From positions 313,501-377,500 of the forward strand of contig JACVTC010000135.1 in assembly GCA_016946835.1 (NCBI GenBank): a DNA stretch of 64,000 bases, in the 5' to 3' direction. The position numbers were made by a program, and so were the translations under genes. How positions within the stretch are numbered: the first letter of the stretch is position 1; each line of letters begins with the position of its first letter. The notes beneath the pieces are model-generated. The model did not search any database and was not told where the DNA came from. It was given only the letters and a program-made list of their open reading frames with translations. The stretch is from Neocallimastix lanati (nom. inval.). Lineage: Eukaryota > Neocallimastigomycota > Neocallimastigomycetes > Neocallimastigales > Neocallimastigaceae. This document shows positions 45,415 to 56,915 of this stretch, piece after piece.

Positions 45415-46800
45415 CATTTTCAACACAAAATATAGATGCTTCATTAGATTAATTTACTTTATTTAGGTCGATGCCATGTCCAATTAAGTATTTAGTTAGC
45501 TATATATTTTTTCTCCATCTTTGAATACTCTTCCATAATAATTATGAAACTTTTTTTATATAACGATTTGTTGAAATCATATAGAAATTTAGAAATTTGT
45601 CAATTTAGGCTACAAAGAATTGATTAATATTAAAATGGTAATCATTTTATGAATTTATTGTTATAAAATTTAATTTAAAAGTTGTTAAAAATTAATATTC
45701 AATATTTGAATTTTATCATTTTTTATTAATTTCTTTTAATACAGAAGAATATATGTATGGGGAATCGTTACAATTTTCTATTAAAAATTTAAATCTATTG
45801 AAGGAAATAAAACCTTTTTTTATATATATTTCTAAAAACAATTTTATTATTGTTTTCTTTTGATTTATTTTTTATAGATATCATTTATTGAATGATTCAG
45901 TATTTCCATTTATCTATTATTAATAACTTTTATAAATTATACATTATTTTAATCTTTAGTATTTTTTTTTTAATCTAATTTATGCTATATTAATTAATAC
46001 TTTTATTATTATATAATTAATATTGATATTAATATTATAATTATTATTAAAATTTTTTTAATATTTATTATTTATTTTTTAATTTATTTGCTTGTTTTTG
46101 TTTTTTAATGATTCTAAAATCTTTATTTGTATAGAGTTTTTTAATATTTTTTTTTTTTTTTTTTTTTTTTTTTATTTTTCTCTATATCATTTTTAAGTTC
46201 AACAAAAATAATATTTTTATATACTCTTCCTTTTTACCTAATAAATTTATTTATTTTAATTTTTATTATTATTATTGATATTTCTTTTTGGTAGAATTAT
46301 AGTTATAATTCAATACTCTAGAAAAGAGACATTTAAAAGGAACTTTATAAAAAAAAAATAAGTATAAAATATTTTATTTTTTTTTTTTTTTAAAAATAAA
46401 TCTCTTTTTACTAAATTAATGTTTAATAATGTAAATTATTATAATGATTATTTAGTATATTATAAAATTTATTATAAAATATATTTATTTTTTATTTAAT
46501 TATTAAAATTAGAAAAATTTCAATTAACATTTAAAAAGAAAATAAAAATAAAAAAAAAAATTTTTTTTTTTTTTTTGTTTATTAAAACAATTTTTTTTTG
46601 ATTTATCAAGTTCTACTAAATATTCAAATAAATTCTTATTTCCACTTATATATGTATAAAATAATGATGTATAACTATTTTTATTTTTTAATTTCTATAT
46701 CTGCCCCATGTTTTATTAAGTATTCTACAAAATCTTTATTTTCTTTTCGACAAGCATTAAATAATGGTATTTCACTATCTTTATATATATATATATAAAG
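45140..46800 (-). pseudogene. Ankyrin-repeat remnants, heavily decayed
   Basis: Minus-strand pieces of the 33-residue ankyrin type: near 46,800-46,598 IPLFNACRKENKDFVEYLIK, HGADIEIK and, after a shift, SGNKNLFEYLVELDKSK; near 45,530-45,430 LTKYLIGHGIDLNKVN; near 45,310-45,150 FGEIALFDSCKS and LIEQDIDVNKV. Stops and A/T insertions separate them. The order on the minus strand is consistent with a single old gene, a relative of the one at 47.5-50.5 kb, but copies of different age cannot be excluded. Confidence 0.6.
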
Positions 46801-46810
46801 ATAGTGAAAT
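46769..46810. repeat. Perfect 42-bp palindrome
   Basis: ATTTCACTATCTTTATATATA is followed directly by its reverse complement (21-bp arms, no spacer). The left arm lies in the ankyrin remnant's conserved EIPLF codons, so the palindrome marks the upstream edge of the readable homology. Confidence 0.9.
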
Positions 46811-47204
46811 GATATTTATATCATTTTCTTGATATTACTACTCTCCTTGAATTTGTTATTGGTTTGAAAATGATGTAGAAGTATATATTACAAGGCTCAT
46901 TTTCCATTATTTATATTAAATAAAATAAAATAGTACTAAATATTATTAATGTCATTTTTACAAAAAATATTAAAATATATCTTTATTAAAATAATTATTT
47001 AAAATTAAATATTATTAAATATTATATTAATAATATTAATAATATATTAAATATTATTAATTATTTCATTATTTATTAAATATTATTAAATATTATTCCA
47101 TTATTTTATTATATATTAAATATTATTAAATATTATTATTTATATAAATATTATTTTAAGAATAAATAAATAAACTAAATAAAATAAAATAAAATAAAAT
47201 AAAT

Positions 47205-47460
47205 ATGAATTTTATCCACTAATCTAGATACTACTTCTAGTAATAATATCAAGATGGTTGAATTACTGATCAATTATACCAAAAAAATAAAAAATTATTT
47301 TAGAGTTAAATTGAAATAGATAGCAATAGAAAATTAACCTAGTTTTATTTATTGCAACTATAACAATAAATAGTATTGAATTGATTTAATCATTAATCAA
47401 AAATAATAAATTAATAGAGAATTAATATGCATAATATAAGGATATTTCACCACCTTAATT
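47205..47460 (+). pseudogene. Fragment of a second ankyrin type
   Basis: The plus strand reads SSNNIKMVELLINYTKKIKN and, further on, a less clear piece before stops. The pattern NN(I)xxVxLLINYxxKxKN matches the plus-strand pseudogene at 55.2-55.8 kb (NNNIEIVKLLINYAHKNK), a repeat type different from the 33-residue family beside it. Confidence 0.45.
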
Positions 47461-47484
47461 TTCTCTATTTATATCTGTTCTATG

Positions 47485-48570
47485 TTATATTAAATATTTA
47501 AATAATTCGTTATTCCCGCTACAGTATGCTGCAATTAATGGTGTTTCACCATTTTTATTTTTTTTATTTATAACTGCTCCATGTTCTACTAAATATTTTA
47601 CTAATTCTTTATTTCTACTTTCAATTGCCTTAAATAACGGTGTTTCACCATTTTTATTTTTTATATTTATAACTGCTCCATGTTCTACTAAATATTTTAC
47701 TAATTCTTTATTTCTACTTTCAATTGCCTTAAATAACGGTGTTTCACCATTTTTATTTTTTATATTTATAACTGCTCCATGTTCTACTAAATATTTTACT
47801 AATTCTTTATTTCTACTTTCAATTGCCTTAAATAATGGTGTTTCACCATTCCGTCTATTTTTTTTATTTATATCTGCTCCATGTTCTACTAAATATGCAG
47901 TTATATTTTTATTTCCAACATAACATGCATAAAATATAGGTGTATAACCTTTACCATTTACTTTATTTATATCTGCTCCATGTTCTACTAAAAATTCTAT
48001 TAAATCTTTATTTTTACTTTCAATTGCCTTAAATAATGGTGTTTCACCATTCCGTCCATTTTCTTTATATATAACTGCTCCATGTTCTACTAAATATTTT
48101 ACTAATTCTTTATTTCCAATTGAACATGCCATAAATAATGGTGTTTCACCATTTTTATTTTTTTTATTTATATCTGCTCCATGTTCTACTAAATATGAAG
48201 TTATATTTTTATTTCCAATACAACATGCCCAAAATATAGGCGTATTACCTTTACAATTTTCTTTATTTATATCTGCTCCATGTTCTACTAAATATTTTAC
48301 TAATTCTTTATTTCCAATTGAACATGCCATAAATAATGGTGTTTCACCATTCCGTCTATTTTCTTTATTTATATCTGCTCCATGTTCTACTAAATATGCA
48401 GTTATATTTTTATTTCCAACATAACATGCCCAAAATATAGGCGTATAACCTTTACCATTTACTTTATTTATATCTGCTCCATGTTCTACTAAAAATTCTA
48501 TTAAATCTTTATTTACCTTTATAATTGCTTTAGATAATGGTGTTTCACCACGTTCATTTTTTTTATTTAT
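47485..48570 (-). CDS. Ankyrin-repeat protein, C-terminal part (frameshifted from 48563-50455)
   Basis: From about 48,570 to the stop at 47,485 the frame is open and made almost only of 33-residue ankyrin repeats (GETPLF.A...GNK.LVKYLVEHGADINK), about ten. The first in-frame Met is at 48,330, but homology continues unbroken upstream to the frameshift site, so this is the continuation of the gene to the right rather than a separate gene. Repeats come in higher-order groups (GKGYTPIF...NITAYLVEHGADIN alternating with GETPLFMACSIGNKELVKYL). Three near-identical units lie in tandem. Ankyrin repeats mediate protein-protein binding; the partner is unknown. Last repeat short, ending SGNNELFKYLI. Confidence 0.8.
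   Translation of the reverse strand: MNKKNERGETPLSKAIIKVNKDLIEFLVEHGADINKVNGKGYTPIFWACYVGNKNITAYLVEHGADINKENRRNGETPLFMACSIGNKELVKYLVEHGADINKENCKGNTPIFWACCIGNKNITSYLVEHGADINKKNKNGETPLFMACSIGNKELVKYLVEHGAVIYKENGRNGETPLFKAIESKNKDLIEFLVEHGADINKVNGKGYTPIFYACYVGNKNITAYLVEHGADINKKNRRNGETPLFKAIESRNKELVKYLVEHGAVINIKNKNGETPLFKAIESRNKELVKYLVEHGAVINIKNKNGETPLFKAIESRNKELVKYLVEHGAVINKKNKNGETPLIAAYCSGNNELFKYLI
47570..47870. repeat. Three nearly identical 99-bp ankyrin-encoding units
   Basis: The coding strand repeats GETPLFKAIESRNKELVKYL plus VEHGAVIN three times with almost no nucleotide difference, so this part was amplified recently or homogenised by conversion. Confidence 0.88.
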
Positions 48571-50455
48571 AATCTACTCCATTTTCTAATAAATATTCTA
48601 TTATATCTTTATTTCCGCTATCGAATATTTTTATTAATAGTGTTTCACCATATTCATTTTCTTTATTTATATCTAGTCCATTTTCTACTAAACGTTTAAC
48701 TAAATAATTATTTCCACTTTCAATTGCCTTAAATAGTACTTTTTCAATGTAATTATTATCCTTATTTATATTTGCTCCATGTTCCACTAAGTATTTTATT
48801 ATATCATCATTTCCTCTATACAATGCTTTTGATAATGGTGTTTCACCATCTTTATTTATTATATTTATATCTGCTTTATGCTCTACTAAACATTCTACTA
48901 ATTCTTTATTTCCGCTTTTACATGCATAAAATAATGGTGTTCTTCCATATTTATTTTTTTTATATATATCTGCTTTATGCTTTAATAAATATTTTACTGA
49001 TTCTTTATTTCCACTTTTAACTGCCTTAAACAATGATATTTCATTATATCTATTTTCTTTATTTACATCTGCTCCATTTTCTACTAAATATTCAATTATA
49101 TTTTTATTTCCAATTTTACATGCTTTAAATAATGCTGTTTCACCAAATACATTTTCTTTTTCTACTTCTGCTTTATGTTCTACTACTAAGTATTCTACTA
49201 AATCTTTATTTCCACTTTCAGAGGCCTTAAATAATGGTATTTCATTGTAATTATCTTCCTTATTTACATCTACTCTATGTTCTACTAAGTATTCTACTAA
49301 ATCTTTATTTCCACTTTGACATGCATCAAATAATGGTGTTCTTCCATATTTATCTTCTTTATTTATATCTGCTCCATGTTCTACTAAATATTTTACTAAA
49401 TCTTTATTTCCATTATAGCATGCATGAAATAATGGTGTTTTACCATTCCAGTTTGCTTCTTTATTTATATCTGCTCCTTTTTTTACTAAATATTTTACTA
49501 AAACTTTATTTCCATTTTGACATAATATAAATAATGGGGTTTCATTGATTTGATTTTCATTATTTATATCCGCTCCCTGTTCTACTAAATATTTTACTAA
49601 ATCTTTATTTCCACTTTTACATGCCTTAAATAAAGGTGTTTCACCATTGTAATTCTTTTTATGAATATCAGCTCCATTTTCTACTAAATATTCCACTAAA
49701 TCTTTATTTCCTCTAAGGCATGCATGAAATAATGGTGTATAACCATAAATATCTTCTTTATTTATAATTGCTCCATATCCTACTAAATATTTTACTAAAT
49801 CATTATTTCCAATATAGGATGCATCAAATAATAGTGTTTCACCATATCTATTTCTTTTATTTATATCTGCTCCATGCTCCACTAAGTATTCTACTAAATT
49901 TTTATTTCCACGTTTACATGCATAAAATAATTGTGTATAACCAAAATCATTTTGTTTATTTATATCTGCTCCTTTTTCTAATAAATATTTTACTAAATCT
50001 GTATTTCCACTTTTACATGCAGAAAATAATGGTGTATAACCAAAATAATCTTGTTTATTTATATCTGCTCCTTTTTCTAATAAATATTTTACTAAATCTG
50101 TATTTCCACTTTCACATAGATCAAATAAAGGCATTTTATTATTCTTATAAAATATTTTACTTATATCCACTCCATGATTTACTAAAAATTTTAATAAAAT
50201 TTCATTTTCATTTTCAATTATATAAGTATCCCTCAAAGAAAAAAAATACCCTTTTTTTATATCTAATAAAATTTTATATTTATCTTTAGAAATTTCATAA
50301 TTTAAATTCTTGATAGGAGTTTTATTTTTATATAGAATAAGTAAACATTTAATAAATTCATCATTATAAAACTTTGAAACATTAAAAATATTTTTTAATT
50401 CCTCAAAATTTGAATTCTTTATTAATTCTTTTATTTCAGAAGAAGTAATATACAT
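48563..50455 (-). CDS. Large ankyrin-repeat protein, N-terminal part
   Basis: 630 residues. Residues 1-90 form a non-repeat domain (ITSSEIKELIKNSNFEELKN...NKTPIKNLNYEISKDKYKI) that is also found before the ankyrin repeats at 39.4 and 53.2 kb. From about residue 95 there are around 16 repeats of 33-34 residues with consensus YGxTPLFxACxSGNKDLVKYL, VEHGADINKE. No other domain or membrane segment is seen. The Met at 50,455 follows NDM; related copies suggest a start ~35 residues upstream (MNN..., near 50,555), but that part is in another frame with a TGA, so either the start moved or the N-terminus is damaged. The frame ends early at 48,563 because of one extra base near 48,571; removing it would join the next frame and give about 990 residues. 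Confidence 0.85.
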   Translation of the reverse strand: MYITSSEIKELIKNSNFEELKNIFNVSKFYNDEFIKCLLILYKNKTPIKNLNYEISKDKYKILLDIKKGYFFSLRDTYIIENENEILLKFLVNHGVDISKIFYKNNKMPLFDLCESGNTDLVKYLLEKGADINKQDYFGYTPLFSACKSGNTDLVKYLLEKGADINKQNDFGYTQLFYACKRGNKNLVEYLVEHGADINKRNRYGETLLFDASYIGNNDLVKYLVGYGAIINKEDIYGYTPLFHACLRGNKDLVEYLVENGADIHKKNYNGETPLFKACKSGNKDLVKYLVEQGADINNENQINETPLFILCQNGNKVLVKYLVKKGADINKEANWNGKTPLFHACYNGNKDLVKYLVEHGADINKEDKYGRTPLFDACQSGNKDLVEYLVEHRVDVNKEDNYNEIPLFKASESGNKDLVEYLVVEHKAEVEKENVFGETALFKACKIGNKNIIEYLVENGADVNKENRYNEISLFKAVKSGNKESVKYLLKHKADIYKKNKYGRTPLFYACKSGNKELVECLVEHKADINIINKDGETPLSKALYRGNDDIIKYLVEHGANINKDNNYIEKVLFKAIESGNNYLVKRLVENGLDINKENEYGETLLIKIFDSGNKDIIEYLLENGVDYK

Positions 50456-50579
50456 ATCATTTTCTTGTTTGTTTGTTTGGGATTTTAATCTTTTAGATAT
50501 ATTATCATTATATTTTCAGACATTATATTACTCATTTTTATACGGTTATTCATATTATTTGTATTTGATACTATGTTTA

Positions 50580-51181
50580 TTATTATTATTATTTTTTTTA
50601 TTATAATCTATTTGAAAATTAATTTTTTTATATTCAATAAATATAAATAAATATAGATAAATATAAATAAATATAGATAAATATAAATAAATATAAATAA
50701 ATATAAATAAATACAAATAAATATAAATATTTATTATAAAAGTTATTATTTATTTATTATTCATATATAATGTTATCTTTTTTAAAAAAATAAAAATAAA
50801 AATAAAAAAAATAAAAAAGGAATACCTTTAATATTTATATTCAAAATTCATTTCATCAAACATTATTATAAAAAAATATAAAAATTATATTTATATATAA
50901 GATAATTGGAATAAAAAAAAAAACTATGTCCAAAATTAAAATAGACATATAATTATATATAATTATATTTATATTAATTTATATTTAATATATTATTTTT
51001 TTTTTATTTCCATTTTTTATTTTAATTATCATTTAATAAAAATATTTAAAATATTATTAAATAAAATTTATTAATTATAACTCTCTAAAAAGAATTAATG
51101 AAGTCAGATTCTATTTAAATTAAAAAAAAAAAAAAAAAAAAAAGAGACATAAAATAAATATTTAAATATTTTTTTTATTTT

Positions 51182-51212
<31 letters not shown>

Positions 51213-53091
51213 TTATTATTAGTATGTTTTTTTTATAATTTTAAAAATCTATTTATTAATTAATCATTAAATAATATAATTATAATTATATAAAAAATAA
51301 AAATAAAAATAAAAATAAAAATAAATAAATAAATAATTAAAAAAAAAAATAAAATAAAAAAGACTACATTTATATTTATATTGTAAATTCATTTAATTAA
51401 AATAAACACTATAAGATAAAAAATAAATATTTAAATATTTTTAATTATATATAAGATTATTAAAATAAAGGAAAAAAAAAAAGTGGAAATTAAATTATAA
51501 ATAATATTATTTATATATCATTAATTTGGACTTAACTTTTTTTTTTTTTTTTTTTGATTGACTGAATTATCTTACAAACTGAATTAATGTAAGAATATTA
51601 CTAATAAATAATGTAATGTATTAATGTATTGCAATATTGTATAATACTTATAATGTAGAAAAAATATTACCATTAATAATAATTAGATTTTCCATAATAA
51701 TGAATCTATAAAAGAAAGAATAACTAGAATAGTTTAAACAAAGCTTTGCAAGGCTTTATTCTCAATGTAAACATATTAAAAGGCTTCTTGTATTTATATA
51801 TTTGAAATGAATTAAAAGAAAGGAAGTATAATTAATTTGTTTTTATTGTAAAGTATTAAAAAAAAAAAAAAAAAAGTATTAAATATATAAATAAAATCTT
51901 TTATCATAGAAATAAACACGTGTATAATTCATTAATTTATGTATATAATTATAAATTTATGAAATTATAAAATAATAGACATCATCAACAAAATAATTAT
52001 AAAAGAATTTAAATAATTAATTAAAAAAAAAAGGACGTAACTAATAATTAAAATAATTAAAAAAATTTAAATAATTGATGGAATAATATAAATATATTAT
52101 ATATATTATAAATATATTATAATATACTGTATATATAAATATTAATATATTATATATTATTAAATATAAATTATTTATATTAAAGGTTTCAATATAAATT
52201 TTATGATTTTTTTTTTTTAAGAAAAGATAATGAATCAATGAACTGAGAATAGTATAATTTCATTATAAATTCTATTATTCTTTTTTTTTTTTTTTAATAT
52301 TTCTAGTTAACATTTATATATATATATATATTTTTTTTTATCTTGATGATATCATTTTTATTAATATATTATATGTTAATATCATTTTTATATTATATTT
52401 TATTTTTATATTTTTTTTTTAAATGCAATTTTCAATAATTTTTTTTATTCTAAAAGTTGAATTTATGATTTTCTTCGAAATGCTTTGATTATTTATTCTT
52501 CATGTTTTATTTTAATATTTTAAATTAGTATATAATAGTATATATTTTAAACAAATTATTAAATTAATTAATTAAATTTTATTTTTATATATATAAATAA
52601 TATAAATAATAAAGTTTTTATTTTTTTTTTATTTATTTATTTCAAATATAAATATAAATAATATAAATATTAATATATATATAAATATAAATATAAATAT
52701 ATATATAAATATAAATTTAAATAAATATAGTTATTTATATAAATTTATTTTGGACATAACATTTTTTTTTATTAATTAAATATCTCTATTAAAAAATTTT
52801 ATTTCCATTTTTTTTATACTAATTATCTCATATATTTATAAATATATAAATATATATATATATATATATTTTTTTTTTGTATTAATTTATTTTTGTTAAA
52901 TAAATTTACAATATAAATATAAAAATTTTTTTTTTTTTATTTTATTTTATTTAATTTTTTTTTTAATAAAATTAAAAATTATAATAGATTTTATAATTAT
53001 TATTTATATAAATTTATATTTATTGAAAATAAAAAAAAAATTAATTTTCGAATTGAAACTAATAGAAAAATAAATAATAAATACAATTAAT
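50580..53091. other. A/T-rich intergenic region between ankyrin genes
   Basis: Contains (ATAAATATAAATA)n around 50,636-50,735, A- and T-runs (51,120-51,142; 51,539-51,556; 51,858-51,875) and (TA)n at 52,316-52,330 and 52,850-52,870. Two ankyrin genes diverge from this interval. The stretch at 51,540-51,800 is slightly less biased but shows no frame. The minus-strand frame at 52,041-52,238 is low-complexity. No gene is supported. Confidence 0.5.
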
Positions 53092-54618
53092 ATGAATAAT
53101 CGTGTAAAGAAGAGAGATAAAATATCTGATGAATATAATGATAAATGGACATAGGTCTAAAAAGTTAAAAACTTTAAACAAATAATCAAAAAAATGATAA
53201 ATATATTACTTCTTCTGAAATAAAAGAATTAATAAAGAATTCAAATTGAAAGGAATTAATAAAATTTTTTAATATTTCAAAATTTTATGATAATGAATTT
53301 ATTAAATGTTTACTTCTTCTTTATAAAAATAAAACTCCTATTAAGAATTTAAATTATGAAATTTCTAAAGATAAATATAAAATTATATTAAAATATAATA
53401 AAAAAAAAGAATAAACTTTATAATAAAATTTTTAATATAATCAAAAATGGGAATAAAAATTTATTAAAATATTTAGTAGAACATCGAGTGGATATAAATA
53501 AAGTAGTTTATATGAATGGTAAAATGGCTTTATATGATGCATGTGAAAGTGGAAATAAAGATTTGGTGAAATACTTTGTAAAACATAGAGCAGATATAAA
53601 TTAAGAAAGAAGTGATAGTGAAACACCATTATTTATGGCTTGTGAAAATGGACATAAGGAATTAGTGGAATTCTTAGTAGAACATGGAGCAGATATAATT
53701 CAAGAAAAAAAAATGGAATGGTGATACACCATTATTCATAGCATGTAAAAGTGGAAACAAAGATTTAGTAGAAAATTTAGTAGTAAAATATAGAGTGAAT
53801 ATAAATAAAGAAAATAAATATGGTGAAACACCATTATTTTATTCATGCAATAGTGGAAAAATAGATTTAGTAGAATACTTAGTAAAACACGGAGCAGATA
53901 TAAATAAACGAAATAAATATGGTAATACTCCTTTATTTAATGCCTGTGAAAGTGGAAATAAAGATTTAGTAGAATATTTTGTAACAGAGTATGGAGTAGA
54001 TATAATTAGAGAAAATGAAACACTATTATTAATGCATGCGAAAGCGGAAATAAAGATCTAGTGAAATACTTACTAGAAAATGGAGCAGATATAAATCAAA
54101 AAAATAAATGGAATGGTGAAACACCATTATTCAAGTCATGTGAAAGTGGAAATAGAAATTTAGTAGAATACTTAAGAGTAGAACAAAGTGCAAATATTAA
54201 TAAAAAAAAATAAGGATAATCAAACACCATTATTCAATGCATGCAGAAGTGGAAATAAAAACTTAGTAAAATATTTGGTGGAATCAAGAACTAGTATAGA
54301 TATAGAAGATAGATATGGTGAAACACCATTATTTGATGCATGCGCTAGTGGAAATAAAGACTTAATAAAATACTTAATAGAAGAACATTAAGCAAATATA
54401 GAAAAAAAAAACAATGGGATGGTGAAGCACCATTATTTTGTGTATGCTATAATGAAAATAAAGATTTAGTCGAATACTTAGTAAAACAGGGAGCAGATAT
54501 AAATAAAGAAGATAATTTTGGAAGGACACCTATATTTGATACATATAAAAGTGAAAATAAAGATTTAGTAAAATATTTAATAAAAAAGGGGGCAAATATA
54601 AATAAAGATGATAAATGA
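53092..54618 (+). pseudogene. Ankyrin-repeat gene, broken, opposite strand to the large one
   Basis: Begins MNNRVKKRDKISDEYNDK at 53,092, then stops, then the family N-terminal domain (YITSSEIKELIKNSN; NKTPIKNLNYEISKDKYKI at about 53,330-53,390) with frame changes. Ankyrin repeats follow from about 53,445 (LLKYLVEHRVDINKVVY) through 54,610 (YLIKKGANINKDDK, stop). Open pieces are 53,795-54,061 and 54,188-54,391. At least five shifts or stops interrupt (for example TAA at about 53,602 and 54,389, and single-base changes in A-runs at about 53,706 and 54,207). About eleven repeats can be traced. Most breaks fall in A-runs, as expected for slippage mutations in a gene no longer selected. Confidence 0.85.
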
Positions 54619-54619
54619 G

Positions 54620-55140
54620 TATTTATTTAATTGTTATGGTTATTTAATTAATTAATAATTAACTATCTTTTTATTAATATATATACTACTAATATAACAT
54701 AATTGAGATTTATTAATTTTTATTTATTATTATTGTTGTTAATCTCTATCTCTAAATAATAATAATAATATCTTTTATTTAAATATAAAATTTTTTTTAT
54801 TTAATTGCAATTATTATTACATTATTTATTATTTATTACTTATTATTTATTATTCAATTATTCAATTATTTATTATTTATTATTAATTTTTTTATTATTT
54901 ATTATTCAATTATTATTTTATTATTTATTATTAATTTTTTTATTATTTATTATTCAATTATTATTTTATTATTTATTATTTAATATTATTATTATTATTA
55001 TTTATTATTTATTATTTATTTAATTATTTATTATTATTTATTATTTAATATTATTATTATTATAATTTATTATTTATTATTTATTTAATTATTTATTATT
55101 ATTTATTATTTAATATTATTATTATTATAATTTATTATTT
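54620..55140. repeat. TTATTATTTA-type minisatellite
   Basis: After 54,720 the DNA becomes a degenerate array of ATTATTTATTATTCAATTAT-like units up to about 55,140, where the next pseudogene begins abruptly. The Leu-rich frame at 54,805-55,023 is a translation of this array. Confidence 0.8.
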
Positions 55141-55144
55141 ATTA

Positions 55145-55753
55145 TTTATGCCAATAAAAATAATATTGTTTTAAAAATAAATGAACAAAGTTTATGCTAA
55201 TAAAAACAATATTATTTTGGAAATAAATGAAAAAGATAATGATGGGTTGTGTCCAATTGTAGAAGCTTCTACCATGATTAATATTGAAATAATTAAATTA
55301 TTAATTGATTATTCCAATGGTAGTAAAAAACATTGCTATTTTGAATATTATTGATAGTGCCATCAATGGATGGTACGCACTTTTGTATGCAACATTTATT
55401 AATAATATTGAATTCATTAATATATTTATAGAATACGCCAATAAAAATAATATTACATTAAAAATTAATGAAAAGAATGAAAATGGTGATTATCCACTTT
55501 TGTTTGCCATTTATAATAACAATATTGAAATAGTTAAATTATTAATTAATTATGCCCATAAAAATAAATATCGTATTGGAAATAAATAAAAAGGATAAAT
55601 GGGGAAGAAATCCGCTTACCTTGGGCCATTCGTAATAATAAAATTAAGATTGTAAAATTATTAATTAAATATGTCTTTAAGAATAATATTAAATTAAAAA
55701 TAAATCAGACATATAAAGATGGAAATTATTTATTCATGAATGCAGTTTCTTAG
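55145..55753 (+). pseudogene. Second-type ankyrin-repeat gene, broken and 5'-truncated
   Basis: Repeats of about 38-40 residues with consensus YANKNNIxLKINEKNENGDY, PLLFAIYNNNIEIVKLLIN. The first readable repeat (55,150-55,190) emerges directly from the minisatellite, so the 5' part is lost. Frames: 55,181-55,350 (VYANKNNIILEINEKDNDGL), 55,305-55,589, then after a shift WAIRNNKIKIVKLLIKYVFK to the TAG at 55,751-55,753. Two frameshifts. This repeat type differs from the GETPLF type and resembles ankyrin proteins whose units are separated by Asn/Lys-rich stretches. Confidence 0.75.
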
Positions 55754-56246
55754 GATAAAGGAAAAAATAATTAATATATTACTATATTTCAAATGTCATT
55801 ACTGGATTCTCGTATATAAAAATAAGTTTTACTACAATTCAATCAATTAATTCTTTTAATAAGAAAAGTTGAAAAAGAGAAATAAATATTATAATGTATT
55901 ATTTAATAATGTACTATTGATACATATCGTTTAATCAAAACAGCGCCAATTATTAATTCGTGTATCTAATAAAAATTGTAAATTAATATTGCATTTTTTA
56001 TCTTTATGATAAATACTAATAATTAGAAAAAATAAAAATGCATTATAATATTTTAATATGTATGATAAACGTATCTTAAAGACTGACATATTTAAACCTT
56101 TTTATTGTTATCATCATTATTATATATCAGTTTATATTATAATTGAATCAAAAACAACATTAATTAACTAATACATAACCAACTGAACACATTTATGATA
56201 TAATGATAAATATACAATATATTATTAAAACAAGTTTAATATATTT
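55754..56246. other. Spacer between ankyrin and Cys-rich pseudogenes
   Basis: A/T-rich, with no frame longer than about 30 residues that looks real. A weak ATTACTGGATTCTCGTAT stretch near 55,800 may be leftover coding sequence of the ankyrin gene. Confidence 0.35.
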
Positions 56247-56915
56247 TCAAATTTTTGAATTGTTTTTAAAGCACCAACAAAAACAAAGAATTAATGAAAC
56301 TATAAAAATAAATATAATGAAATACATGACTAAAATAAATGAAGTTCCTTCACTGTCAGAAGGACCTTGCGTTTGAGAATTACATGTTTTATCTTCAGAA
56401 CATTTTCTGGAAGAATATTCATCATCTGTTTCACATGGTTCAGTGTATGATTTACCACAATACATATATGAACTTCTACGAGAAAAAAGTGTATTGGGAG
56501 TATAAATATTGTCACAATGTACTATTGGGGTTTCTTTATTAAAAACACAAAAATTATCGATACATTTATTTGATAAACATTGCGAATCAGTGGTACATTT
56601 AGTAGACGTACATTGAACCGTAAGTACATATTTCCTTGGGGCATTTACTTGATTTAATATTATCATATGTACAAGTATAAGTAATGTATGTTATTATATT
56701 TCCTTTTTTTTATCAGGAATCTCCACAAGTGGATTATTAAAAATATTATCAACTACTACACATGTATTGTTTTTACAATAAAAACTGATATAATATTCAT
56801 TAGTAATTTTTAATACATCTTCTTTGCTTAAAACTTTGTTTTCTTCAAAAGTTTTACAAATTTTAATATAAAGAAAAACAAATATATATATTACTATTAT
56901 TGTATTACTATAATT
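56247..56915 (-). pseudogene. Cys-rich membrane-protein family, broken copy closest to the intact gene
   Basis: The 3' part (56,666-56,247) is open and complete. It contains CTTDSQCLSNKCIDNFCVF, VHCDNIYTP, RRSSYMYCGKSYTEPCETDD, QGPSDSEGTS, a hydrophobic segment and a Cys-containing tail (CFCWCFKNNSKI). The 5' part runs in a different frame from about 56,915: a hydrophobic start (IVIYIFVFLYIKI) without a nearby ATG, then VLSKEDVLKITNEYYISFYC and CKNNTCVVVDNIF. Two shifts around 56,640-56,710 separate the halves. It lies on the opposite strand from the intact gene and has the same PSDSE motif before the membrane helix. Confidence 0.83.

Noticed and set aside
48772-50289. Several Leu/Tyr-rich plus-strand frames opposite the large ankyrin gene (48,772-49,020; 49,234-49,530; 49,768-50,289) and 53,441-53,629 on the minus strand
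   Set aside because: They are antisense translations of the ankyrin repeats with the repeat's periodicity.
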